Shown piece by piece: positions 1-6,932 of a stretch of DNA of 40,688 bases; the stretch's first letter is position 1, and every line of letters begins with the position of its first letter. Where the stretch lies: assembly GCF_946221105.1 (NCBI RefSeq), contig NZ_CAMICL010000018.1, positions 1 to 40,688 on the forward strand, written 5' to 3'. Below the pieces are notes generated by a model. That model ran no database searches and had not been told where the DNA came from. It saw only the letters and a program-made list of their open reading frames with translations. Made by a program: the position numbers and the translations under genes. Origin of the DNA: an uncultured Corynebacterium sp. GTDB taxonomy: Bacteria; Actinomycetota; Actinomycetes; Mycobacteriales; Mycobacteriaceae.

Positions 1-1686
1 GGGGCGGGGGAAGGGAATGCGGTCGATGATCACCAGCGAGCAGGCGCTGCCCGGCACGTCCACGCCCTGCCAGAGGGTAAGGGTGCCGAACAGGCAGGAG
101 TTCTCGTTTTTGGCGAAGGTGTCCACCAACGTGCCGGTGGAGTCCTCGCCCTGCAGCAGGATGTCGAAGGGCAGGCGCGTGCGCATCGCCTCGGCGGCCT
201 GCTCGGCCGCGCGGCGCGAGGAGAACAGGCCCAAGGTGCGCCCGCCGGCGGCGGTGATCAGCTCCGCGATCTCGTCCAGCGTCTCCGCGGACAGCCCGTC
301 GCGCCCCGGGGTAGGCAGGTGGCGGGCGGTGTAGAGGATGCCGGACTTGCGCGGGTCGAACGGCGTGCCGGCGTCCAGCGAGTCCCAGGTGCCCTGCGGC
401 AGGCCCCAGGCGGCCGCCATGGCGTTGAAGTTGCCGCCCACGGTCAACGTGGCGGAGGTGAGCACGACCGTCTTCTCGCCGAAGAGTCGCTCGTGCAACA
501 GGCCCGCCACGGACAGGGGAGCGACGGAGACGGAGTCGCCGTGGCGGTCCGAGCGGGTCAGCCACACCACGTCGGAGTGCTTGGCGGGGTCCGGCTCGTC
601 GAAGACCTCGAGGATGCGCACCACCGCGTCGTGCAGGTCCTCTAAGTGGTTGCGTAGGTTGGCGCGTTCGGCGAATTTCTCCGGGTCGTTTTCGGACTCG
701 CCGGGAGGGGCATCGGAGATGGCGGTGCGGGTCTTCCACAGGGCGTCGCGAAGTGCCGCGAAAGCGCCGCGGGCCGGCTCCGAGATGGTCTCCCAGCGCC
801 CCGGGGCCTCCAGGTCGATGGCGGCGGTGAAGTCGTCGATAACACCTTCGAGCGTGTCGCGCTCCGCGCCCAGCTTGCCGGCGCGGCGGGCAGCCATCGC
901 CAGCGCACGCGCGGAGATCTCGTTGGTGGCCACGGAGGTGATGCGGCCGTCGAGCTCGTGGGCCTCGTCGATGATCACTGCGTCGTGCTCGGGCAGCACG
1001 GCCACGTCCGCGAGGGCGTCGATAGCCAAAAGCGCGTGGTTGGTCACCACGATGTCCACGTCCTTGGTGCGCTCGCGGGCGAGCTCGGCGAAGCACTCCT
1101 CGCCGTGCGGGCAGCGGGTCGCGCCGAGGCACTCGTTGGAGGTGACGGACACCTGCCGCCACGCCATGTCCGGCACCCCGGGGACCAGGTCGTCGCGGTC
1201 GCCGGTCTCGGTGTCCTGCGCCCACTCAGCCACGCGCTTGACGTGTTTGCCCAGCCAGGACAGGTCCTCTTCCTCGATGAGGGACTCCGACGGTGCGTCG
1301 TCCAGCATCAATTTGTGCTTGCAGACGTAATTGTTGCGGCCTTTTTGGATGGCGAAGGTGGGGCGCTCGGGCAGGAGCGGCTCGAGCGCGTCCGCCAGCC
1401 GCGGCAAATCCCTGTCGACGAGCTGCCGCTGCAACGCGATCGTGGCCGTGGAGACAACAACGGTGGTGCCGTGCGCCTGGGCGTGCCGGATGGCGGGGAC
1501 GAGGTAGGCCAGGGACTTGCCGGTGCCCGTGCCCGCCTGCACCGCCAGGTGGCGCTGCGAGTCGAGGGCTGTGGTCACCGCCTCGGCCATCTTGACCTGG
1601 CCGGGGCGGCGCGATCCGCCGAGGGACTCGACCGCGGCGGCGAGCAGGTCGGTGGTGGACTGGGTGAGTGGTTCGTCTGCAGTCAC
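1..1686 (-). CDS. dinG: DinG/XPD-family ATP-dependent DNA helicase (C-terminus cut by window edge)
   Basis: Superfamily 2 iron-sulphur helicase acting on damaged or structured DNA. The GTG start lies 3 nt after the pncB stop, so the two are probably co-transcribed. Of the protein, 562 codons are visible. Walker A AGTGTGKS is at residues 51-58. Four cysteines in an XPD-like arrangement (YVCKHK, NECLGA, TRCPHGEEC) fit a 4Fe-4S cluster. The helicase box IIDEAHEL follows. The second RecA-like half carries SATLTVGG and, at the edge, WQGVDVPG and IIDRIPFPRP. There is no N-terminal exonuclease domain, as is usual in Actinobacteria. The order dinG-pncB-clpS matches Rv1329c-Rv1330c-Rv1331. The missing part is the extreme C-terminus. 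Confidence 0.9.
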   Translation of the reverse strand, partial: MTADEPLTQSTTDLLAAAVESLGGSRRPGQVKMAEAVTTALDSQRHLAVQAGTGTGKSLAYLVPAIRHAQAHGTTVVVSTATIALQRQLVDRDLPRLADALEPLLPERPTFAIQKGRNNYVCKHKLMLDDAPSESLIEEEDLSWLGKHVKRVAEWAQDTETGDRDDLVPGVPDMAWRQVSVTSNECLGATRCPHGEECFAELARERTKDVDIVVTNHALLAIDALADVAVLPEHDAVIIDEAHELDGRITSVATNEISARALAMAARRAGKLGAERDTLEGVIDDFTAAIDLEAPGRWETISEPARGAFAALRDALWKTRTAISDAPPGESENDPEKFAERANLRNHLEDLHDAVVRILEVFDEPDPAKHSDVVWLTRSDRHGDSVSVAPLSVAGLLHERLFGEKTVVLTSATLTVGGNFNAMAAAWGLPQGTWDSLDAGTPFDPRKSGILYTARHLPTPGRDGLSAETLDEIAELITAAGGRTLGLFSSRRAAEQAAEAMRTRLPFDILLQGEDSTGTLVDTFAKNENSCLFGTLTLWQGVDVPGSACSLVIIDRIPFPRP

Positions 1687-1689
1687 GGC

Positions 1690-3036
1690 CTACTCGGTGG
1701 GCTCCGGGAAGCCGACGAACTTCGTCGGGATGGCCACCTCGCCGCGCGACAGGGCCAGGCCCTCCCACGGCAGCGTCTTGCGGGCGGCCGCGTGCAGCTC
1801 GCGGATCTCCTCGATGCCCGGCTGGCCGTCCACGATCTCGCCGTCGCGGATCAGCGGCACCGTCATCTCGCGGTACTCCAGGTTCGGCTTGCGCGGCACG
1901 TCCATGCCCAGCGGGTGGACCACCTCGCCGACGGCAACGCCGGAGGAGCGGTAGGCGCGGAGCGCGGACTTGCCGCCGCCGTAGGTGACCTTGCCGGAGG
2001 AGCGCTTGGCCACCGGGTGGCCGTCCACCTCCACCAGCTTGTACACCAGGCCCGCGGTGGGTGCGCCGGAGCCGGTGACCACGGAGGTGCCCACGCCGAA
2101 GCCGTCCACCGGGTCGCCGCGCAGGCCCGCGATGGCGAATTCGTCCAGGTCGGAGGAGACGATGATGCGGGTGTTGAAGGCTCCGGCCTCGTCCAGCTGC
2201 TTGCGCACCCGCCTAGAGACGATGCCCAGGTCGCCGGAGTCGATACGCACCGCACCCAGATCGGTGCCGGCGACCTCGAGCGCGTTTTCCACGCCCTTGG
2301 TGATGTCGTAGGTGTCCACCAGCAGCGTGGTGTCCACGCCGAGGGAGTCGATTTGGCCCTTGAACGCGGCCTTTTCGTCCGGGTTGCCGTCCTCGTCCAC
2401 GTGCAGCAGCGTCCAGGAGTGGGCGGAAGTGCCGGAGGCGGGGATGCCGTAGCGCAGCGAGGCCTCCATGTTGGAGGTGGCGTTGAAGCCGGCGATGTAG
2501 GTGGCGCGTGCGGCGGAGACGGCGGCCTGCTCGTTGGTGCGGCGCGAACCCATCTCGATGATCGGGCGCCCGTCCGCGGCAGAGACCATGCGCGAGGCCG
2601 CCGATGCGACTGCGGAATCGGAGTTGAGGATGGACAAAAGGACCGTCTCCAGGATCACGCACTCGGCGAACGTGCCGCGCACCGTCATAATCGGCGAGTA
2701 CGGGAAGTACAGCTCGCCTTCGCGGTAGCCGTCGATCTGCCCGGAGAACTTGTAGTTTTCCAGGTACTCGCGCGCCTCAGTGGAGAGGAAGTCGGCGGAA
2801 TCCAGCTGGTCCTGCGTGAAGCGGAACTTGGTGATCGCGTCGAGCACCCGCTCGGTGCCTGCGACTACGCCGTAGCGGCGCTCGTTGGGCATGCGGCGGC
2901 CGAAGACCTCGAAGACGCAGTCGCGCTCCGCGGTGCCGTCCTTAATGGCGGCGTCGAGCATGGTCAGCTCGTACATGTCCGTGAAAAACGCGGTGGAGCC
3001 CTGCGTGCCGGTGGAGTGCGTGGGAGTGTCGTTCAT
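1690..3036 (-). CDS. pncB: Nicotinate phosphoribosyltransferase
   Basis: Converts nicotinate and PRPP to nicotinate mononucleotide in NAD salvage (Preiss-Handler route). The 448-residue protein starts at MNDTPTHS and has the family features FFTDMYELTML near the N-terminus, VFEVFGRRMP, the central FGVGTSVVTG phosphate-binding segment, and IDSGDLG. An open frame continues upstream but is unlike the family. The chosen ATG is 8 nt after TACGCT (3045-3050 on this strand), fitting a leaderless or nearly leaderless transcript. It is divergent from clpS and followed at once by the helicase. Its substrate would be supplied by the nicotinamidase at 12122-12688. Confidence 0.95.
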   Translation of the reverse strand: MNDTPTHSTGTQGSTAFFTDMYELTMLDAAIKDGTAERDCVFEVFGRRMPNERRYGVVAGTERVLDAITKFRFTQDQLDSADFLSTEAREYLENYKFSGQIDGYREGELYFPYSPIMTVRGTFAECVILETVLLSILNSDSAVASAASRMVSAADGRPIIEMGSRRTNEQAAVSAARATYIAGFNATSNMEASLRYGIPASGTSAHSWTLLHVDEDGNPDEKAAFKGQIDSLGVDTTLLVDTYDITKGVENALEVAGTDLGAVRIDSGDLGIVSRRVRKQLDEAGAFNTRIIVSSDLDEFAIAGLRGDPVDGFGVGTSVVTGSGAPTAGLVYKLVEVDGHPVAKRSSGKVTYGGGKSALRAYRSSGVAVGEVVHPLGMDVPRKPNLEYREMTVPLIRDGEIVDGQPGIEEIRELHAAARKTLPWEGLALSRGEVAIPTKFVGFPEPTE

Positions 3037-3046
3037 GGTGAGCCAG

Positions 3047-3063
3047 CGTACCCTGCTGGTACG
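3047..3063. promoter_or_regulatory. Inverted repeat in pncB/clpS divergent promoter
   Basis: CGTACC and GGTACG form perfect 6-bp arms around a 5-nt centre. The site lies in the 46-bp gap between divergent starts and overlaps the inferred pncB -10 hexamer TACGCT. A second overlapping pairing, CCAGC/GCTGG, lies at 3043-3059. It could be an operator; no regulator is identified, and it does not resemble any NAD regulator box I can recall with certainty. Confidence 0.35.
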
Positions 3064-3082
3064 AGAAGGTAAGGTGGTGCAC

Positions 3083-3427
3083 ATGTTTTCCTCAGCCGAT
3101 TTTCCTGCGGCCAGCCGCGCGGAGCGCATGGGTTCGCCGCTGGCAACCCCGGAGTTGGACGAGGCCATTGACGTGGACGTGGCCACGAGCGAGAACCTGC
3201 CGTGGCTGTGCATTGTGTGGGATGACCCGGTCAACCTGATGAGCTACGTCACCTACGTGTTCCAAACCGTGCTGGGCTACGACCGCAAGCGTGCCCAAGA
3301 GCTGATGATGCAGGTCCACACCGAGGGCAAGGCCGTGGTCTCCTCGGGCGAGAAGGACAAGGTGGAAACCGACGTGAAGAAGCTGCACACCGCGGGTCTT
3401 TGGGCCACGATGCAGCAGGCAGGGTAG
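3083..3427 (+). CDS. clpS: ATP-dependent Clp protease adaptor ClpS
   Basis: Adaptor that delivers N-degron substrates to the ClpC/ClpP protease. The 114-residue protein has the ClpS core: the WDDPVNLMSYV segment that contacts the substrate pocket, VFQTVLGYDRKRAQELMMQVH, and the conserved C-terminal GKAVV and LHTAGLWATM. The ATG at 3083 has AAGG at 3071-3074 as a possible ribosome-binding site. Two in-frame GTG codons at 3074 and 3077 are possible alternative starts. The N-terminal 35 residues are an unconserved extension, as usual in the family. The DUF2017 gene follows after 10 nt, an actinobacterial pairing (Rv1331-Rv1332). Confidence 0.93.
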   Translation: MFSSADFPAASRAERMGSPLATPELDEAIDVDVATSENLPWLCIVWDDPVNLMSYVTYVFQTVLGYDRKRAQELMMQVHTEGKAVVSSGEKDKVETDVKKLHTAGLWATMQQAG

Positions 3428-3437
3428 GGGAGAATCG

Positions 3438-3977
3438 ATGCAGCCGTGGCGTAAGAAGAAGGGCCTGATGCGCTCGACGCCGAAGTACACCACCGTCTTC
3501 GACCCGATGGAGCGCGAGGTCATCGGCGACCTCACCGCCACCGTGTCCGAGGCGCTGATCGCGCGCGCCCAGTCCGCGCCGAAGGACGAGTTCGCGGAAA
3601 TGCTCGGCGTCGCCACCGGCCACACCGAAGCCCCCGAGGACCCCCGCCTGGCGCGCCTGCTGCCCAACTTCGAGCGCGAGGGCGACGAGGAGTTCGACGG
3701 CGACAACGGCCTGCTCCGCAGCCTGCACGAAAACGACATCATCAAGGCCAAGCTGATCAACCTGCAGGTGGTCAACACCGCGCTCGGCCCCACCGGCGGC
3801 GTCGAGGTGACCATCGAGGAAGCCGAGGCGCACCAGTTCATCGCCGCGCTCAACGACATGCGCCTCTACGCCTCCGCGGACGACTCCGGCAGCGAGGCCG
3901 CGCGCGAGGACCGCCAGCGCCTCATCGACTGGCTCGCGTTCTGCCAGGACTCGCTCCTCGAAGCCCTCATGGGCTAG
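3438..3977 (+). CDS. DUF2017 family protein (Rv1332/AosR-like)
   Basis: A 179-residue, largely helical, acidic protein of the actinobacterial DUF2017 family, partner of clpS by position. The M. tuberculosis homologue Rv1332 (AosR) is described as a redox-responsive transcription factor acting with SigH on the mec-cysO-cysM operon. Here the protein has a single cysteine (residue 169), and mec-cysO-cysM, which follow in M. tuberculosis, are absent between this gene and the rhomboid gene. A two-cysteine thiol switch therefore cannot operate within one chain. The function here is open; an AGGGGAGA ribosome-binding site precedes the ATG. Confidence 0.85.
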   Translation: MQPWRKKKGLMRSTPKYTTVFDPMEREVIGDLTATVSEALIARAQSAPKDEFAEMLGVATGHTEAPEDPRLARLLPNFEREGDEEFDGDNGLLRSLHENDIIKAKLINLQVVNTALGPTGGVEVTIEEAEAHQFIAALNDMRLYASADDSGSEAAREDRQRLIDWLAFCQDSLLEALMG

Positions 3978-4072
3978 GGGGTTTCGCCCGCAGCTTTACG
4001 ACGCCCTCCGGCCCGCCACCGCTCAGCCATCACCGGGCCCGGATCCGGCGAACCCGCTAGACTCCAACCACG

Positions 4073-4924
4073 ATGAGCGAACACAACCACACCCCCGAGG
4101 GCTGGGGCTACGGCCAGACCGGGCAGCCGGGCTACGGCAAGCCGTTCCAGCGACCGTTCTCGCATCCGGAGCGGCAGCAGCCGGCGTTCGGCGAGCCCGC
4201 CCAGCCGTACAACCCGTACGCGACCCCGCAGCAGCAGGGCCAGTACGGCCAACCAGGCCAATACGGCCAACCCCAGTACAACCAAACCCCCGGAACCAAA
4301 CGGGTGTCGAAGCGAAAGGCACAGCGCCAAACGGGCATGAAACTCGCCGGCGGCTTCCTCGCCACCATTTGGGTCGTGTTCATCCTGGAGCTGGTGTTTC
4401 CTTGGCTGCAGGCGTTTGGCATCCATCCGCTGGACGTGTCCTCCCTGCCGTTCATCTTCACCTCGCCGCTACTCCACGCGAACTTGGAGCACATCATCTC
4501 CAACTCGATCCCGGGCGCGATCTTCGCGTTCTTGGTGGGCTACTCCGGCAAGCGCGTGTTCTGGGAGGTCACCACGTTCGTAGTGATCATCGGGGGCTTA
4601 GGCACCTGGCTGCTCGGCGGTGTGGGCACGAACCACATCGGCGCCTCCGGGCTGGTGTACGGCTGGCTGGCGTATCTGATCATCCGTGGCTTCTTCAACC
4701 GCTCCATCAGCCAGATCATCACCGGCCTTATCCTCGGCTTCTTCTACTCCGGCCTGATCTTCGGGCTGCTGCCGGGCACCGAGGGCGTGAGCTGGCAGGC
4801 GCACCTGTTCGGCGCGATCGGCGGCCTGGTCGCTGGCATGGTGATCACCTCCGACGACCCGCCAGAGCTGGTGGCAAAGCGCGAGGCCAAAGCACGTTCA
4901 TTGCAGAATCCTGGCCAGCGATAG
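4073..4924 (+). CDS. Rhomboid-family intramembrane serine protease
   Basis: Integral membrane protease, homologue of Rv1337. Residues 1-75 form a Pro/Gln/Tyr/Gly-rich disordered cytoplasmic tail with the repeated unit QYGQPG. From residue 90 there are about six membrane segments. The catalytic serine lies in GASG (Ser192) and its histidine in WQAHLFG (His244). HANLEHIISN (135-144) matches the rhomboid loop and second-helix motif. The ATG follows TAGACT (4058-4063) by 9 nt with no clear ribosome-binding site. murI starts 10 nt downstream. Substrates are unknown. Confidence 0.9.
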   Translation: MSEHNHTPEGWGYGQTGQPGYGKPFQRPFSHPERQQPAFGEPAQPYNPYATPQQQGQYGQPGQYGQPQYNQTPGTKRVSKRKAQRQTGMKLAGGFLATIWVVFILELVFPWLQAFGIHPLDVSSLPFIFTSPLLHANLEHIISNSIPGAIFAFLVGYSGKRVFWEVTTFVVIIGGLGTWLLGGVGTNHIGASGLVYGWLAYLIIRGFFNRSISQIITGLILGFFYSGLIFGLLPGTEGVSWQAHLFGAIGGLVAGMVITSDDPPELVAKREAKARSLQNPGQR

Positions 4925-4934
4925 GATTGCCGGC

Positions 4935-5744
4935 GTGAACACTTTCGCCGGCAACCCAAATTCAGCACCGATCGGGCTCTTCGATTCCGGAGTTGGCGGC
5001 CTAACTGTCGCCCGCGCGGTGATGGACCAGTTGCCGGGCGAATCCCTGATCTACATCGGCGACACCGCCCACGGCCCCTACGGCCCGCAGCCGATCGCGG
5101 ACGTTCGCGCGCACTCGCAGCGCATCGCCGACGAGCTGGTGGAACGCGGCTGCAAGATGCTGGTCATCGCGTGCAACACCGCCACCGCTGCGTTCTTGCA
5201 TGACGCCCGCGAGCGCTACGACATCCCGGTCATCGAGGTGATCCAGCCGGCCGTGCGCCGCGCGATTGCCACCACGCGCAACAAGAAGATCGGCGTGATC
5301 GGCACCGAAGGCACGGTGAAGTCCGGCGCGTACCAGGACCTGTTTTCCATCCACCCGGGCCTTCAAGTCACCGCCCAAGCCTGCCCGGAGTTTGTGCCGT
5401 TTGTGGAGCAGGGCAAGACCTCCGGCAAGGAAGTCCTCGAGGTGGCCCGGGGCTATTTGGCGCCGCTTCGCGAAGCCGACGTCGATACGCTCGTGCTCGG
5501 CTGCACCCACTACCCGCTGCTGTCCGGCGTGATACAGCTGGCCATCGGCGACGAGGTCGCGCTCGTATCTTCCGCCGAGGAAACCTCCAAGGATGTGCTG
5601 AGGGTGCTCACTGAGGGCGACATGCTTAACGACGGCGCTGCCGCCCCCACCCACGTCTTCGAATCCACCGGCGACCCCGACACTTTCGACGCGCTCGCCC
5701 GGCGCTTCCTGGCGCCGCCGGTGCACGCCGTAGGCCGCGATTAG
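4935..5744 (+). CDS. murI: Glutamate racemase
   Basis: Interconverts L- and D-glutamate to supply D-glutamate for peptidoglycan. The protein has 269 residues, standard length. Diagnostic motifs are GLFDSGVGGLTV near the N-terminus, the first catalytic cysteine in ACNTATAA, and the second in GCTHYPLL. The start is GTG, 7 nt after TAGGAT (4922-4927), so the transcript is probably leaderless. The last codons (HAVGRD-stop) are imperfectly duplicated at 6842-6863, on the far side of the Abi gene. In M. tuberculosis murI is followed directly by Rv1339; here the Abi gene separates them. Confidence 0.96.
   Translation: MNTFAGNPNSAPIGLFDSGVGGLTVARAVMDQLPGESLIYIGDTAHGPYGPQPIADVRAHSQRIADELVERGCKMLVIACNTATAAFLHDARERYDIPVIEVIQPAVRRAIATTRNKKIGVIGTEGTVKSGAYQDLFSIHPGLQVTAQACPEFVPFVEQGKTSGKEVLEVARGYLAPLREADVDTLVLGCTHYPLLSGVIQLAIGDEVALVSSAEETSKDVLRVLTEGDMLNDGAAAPTHVFESTGDPDTFDALARRFLAPPVHAVGRD
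5722..5743 (+). repeat. Left copy of 22-bp direct repeat (murI 3' end)
   Basis: This segment matches 6842-6863 at 18 of 22 positions, with the first ten bases and a later GCGATT identical. It encodes the murI C-terminus. The two copies bracket the promoter, leader and Abi gene, as expected if a module entered at the 3' end of murI and duplicated or carried a substitute end. Confidence 0.6.
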
Positions 5745-5747
5745 GGC

Positions 5748-5776
5748 TTGACAGACCGTCAGAGTACGACTTTAAT
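5748..5776 (+). promoter_or_regulatory. Consensus sigma-70-type promoter of the Abi gene
   Basis: TTGACA (5748-5753), a 17-bp spacer, then TTTAAT (5771-5776), five of six matches to TATAAT. It begins 4 nt after the murI stop. Most other promoters inferred in this window have only a TANNNT -10 element and no recognisable -35, so this one looks imported. Predicted transcription start is near 5783. Confidence 0.75.
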
Positions 5777-5782
5777 TAGTGG

Positions 5783-5866
5783 CAATAGTTCAGCCCGCCT
5801 TCCAGCTTGCAAAGTTGGTTGAGTGGGCTGGATCTCTATTTGGGGGATGGCTAGGAGAAAAAGATC
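5783..5866 (+). promoter_or_regulatory. Structured leader RNA upstream of the Abi gene
   Basis: The roughly 84-nt predicted untranslated leader can fold into nested stems: outer CAGCCC (5791-5796) with GGGCTG (5825-5830), inner CCAGCT (5802-5807) with AGTTGG (5813-5818, one G-U pair) around a 5-nt loop. A competing pairing joins TCCAGC (5801-5806) to GCTGGA (5827-5832), so two exclusive folds are possible. AGGAG (5853-5857) lies 9 nt before the TTG start. It could be a cis regulator of translation or a small RNA that restrains the toxin; neither is shown. Confidence 0.45.
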
Positions 5867-6823
5867 TTGCTCAAACCTGCGCTTACAACGAGCCAGCATA
5901 TTGCGCTTTTGAGGCAAAGGGGGATGGTGGTCGATTCAGCTCAGGCGGAACAGTGGCTTAATAACGTCGGTTACTACCGACTGTCAGCGTATTGGTACCC
6001 GGCACGGCAGGTAGATCCCGCTCCGACCGGCAGGCGGCTCGATCAGTTCGTACCTGGCACAGAATTCGCTAACGTTGCCGAACTTTACGAAGCTGATCGA
6101 AAGCTCCGTACGTTAGTGCATGACGGTATGGAGCGAATTGAAGTCGCAGTTCGCACGCAGGTGGTGGAGATTTTGTGTGCACAGCATCCCTCTAACCCTG
6201 CCTTCTACCTAAGCTCGGACAGTTTCCGCTCCAAGTTCGCTCATCTTCAGTGGCTCCAAACTGCGTACAGTCGACTAGCACGGGCGGGATCGAAAAGTGA
6301 TTCAGTCAAACATCACGCAAAACATTATTCGGGAATGTTCCCATTTTGGGCTGTCGCGGAGGTTCTGGATTTCCGCGATGTCTCCGTTTTGTACTCCGGC
6401 CTTAAATCCCGAGATCAACGGGCAGTTGCGGAAAACCTGGATATCTTCATCGACTTCAATGTCCTTAGTGACAACCAAAAGTCACAGGTCCAAAAGAGTC
6501 ACCCTTTCGCAAGCTGGTTAGAGCAATTAGTGCTGATTCGGAATGTTTGCGCTCATCACAGCCGGTTGTGGAATCGAACATTCAATCCTGCATCGACAAG
6601 CTTTATCAGGACAAATGGAAATCTCTCTCTCCTTCCACCGGGCCAGAATGAACGGTTGTTTGGGGCACTCCAACTCATGTCACACATTCTGCGAAAAGTC
6701 TCTCCAGGCACGACCTGGCCGTTGAAAATCCTCGACTTGGTAAACAACGCTTTCCTCCCCAATCCCCTTGTAAGCCCTCCTAGCTTAGGTATCCCGGCGT
6801 CGTGGGATGCGAGAACAATCTGA
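5867..6823 (+). CDS. Abi family (AbiD/AbiF, Abi_2) HEPN-domain protein
   Basis: Predicted abortive-infection RNase of 318 residues. The N-terminus (KPALTTSQHIALL, then NNVGYYRLSAY at 32-42) is typical of Abi_2 proteins. The HEPN catalytic motif R-x4-H is RNVCAH at 225-230, within RNVCAHHSRLWNR. The start is TTG with AGGAG 9 nt upstream; no in-frame ATG or GTG fits the family N-terminus as well. Codon use is much less G+C-rich than in neighbours: 27 of 60 bases at 6301-6360 against 41 of 60 in murI at 5101-5160. It interrupts a conserved gene string, has its own consensus promoter, and is flanked by a direct repeat. AbiF-like proteins have been proposed as relatives of the Cas13 HEPN nucleases and linked to adjacent noncoding RNAs. 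The RNase role is inferred from the motif. Confidence 0.88.
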   Translation: MLKPALTTSQHIALLRQRGMVVDSAQAEQWLNNVGYYRLSAYWYPARQVDPAPTGRRLDQFVPGTEFANVAELYEADRKLRTLVHDGMERIEVAVRTQVVEILCAQHPSNPAFYLSSDSFRSKFAHLQWLQTAYSRLARAGSKSDSVKHHAKHYSGMFPFWAVAEVLDFRDVSVLYSGLKSRDQRAVAENLDIFIDFNVLSDNQKSQVQKSHPFASWLEQLVLIRNVCAHHSRLWNRTFNPASTSFIRTNGNLSLLPPGQNERLFGALQLMSHILRKVSPGTTWPLKILDLVNNAFLPNPLVSPPSLGIPASWDARTI

Positions 6824-6841
6824 CGATGCCCCGTTCGCACA

Positions 6842-6863
6842 TGCACGCCGTGGGTGGCGATTC
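6842..6863 (+). repeat. Right copy of 22-bp direct repeat
   Basis: Second copy of the murI 3'-end sequence, 18 of 22 identical to 5722-5743. One frame still reads HAVGGDS, resembling murI HAVGRD but without the stop. It lies 18 nt after the Abi stop and is probably the relic of the pre-insertion murI end or a duplicated junction. Confidence 0.6.
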
Positions 6864-6932
6864 GCACCACACAACTAGGAGAATTTAAGGATTCACTAGG
6901 AAAATGTGCCCCATTCATGGCAGAGTGTGTCC

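Noticed and set aside
958..3072. Long plus-strand open frame (704 codons) opposite dinG and pncB
   Set aside because: It is a high-G+C antisense shadow: composition is Arg/Gly/Val/His-rich with no domain, and both real genes on the minus strand have full motifs.
4201..4290. CRISPR-like or tandem DNA repeat
   Set aside because: The repetition encodes QYGQPG units in the rhomboid tail; units are short, coding and imperfect, without spacers.
5779..5961. 60-codon frame in the Abi leader, overlapping the Abi start
   Set aside because: Its GTG lies before the predicted transcription start and there is no ribosome-binding site; the region is better explained as a structured leader.
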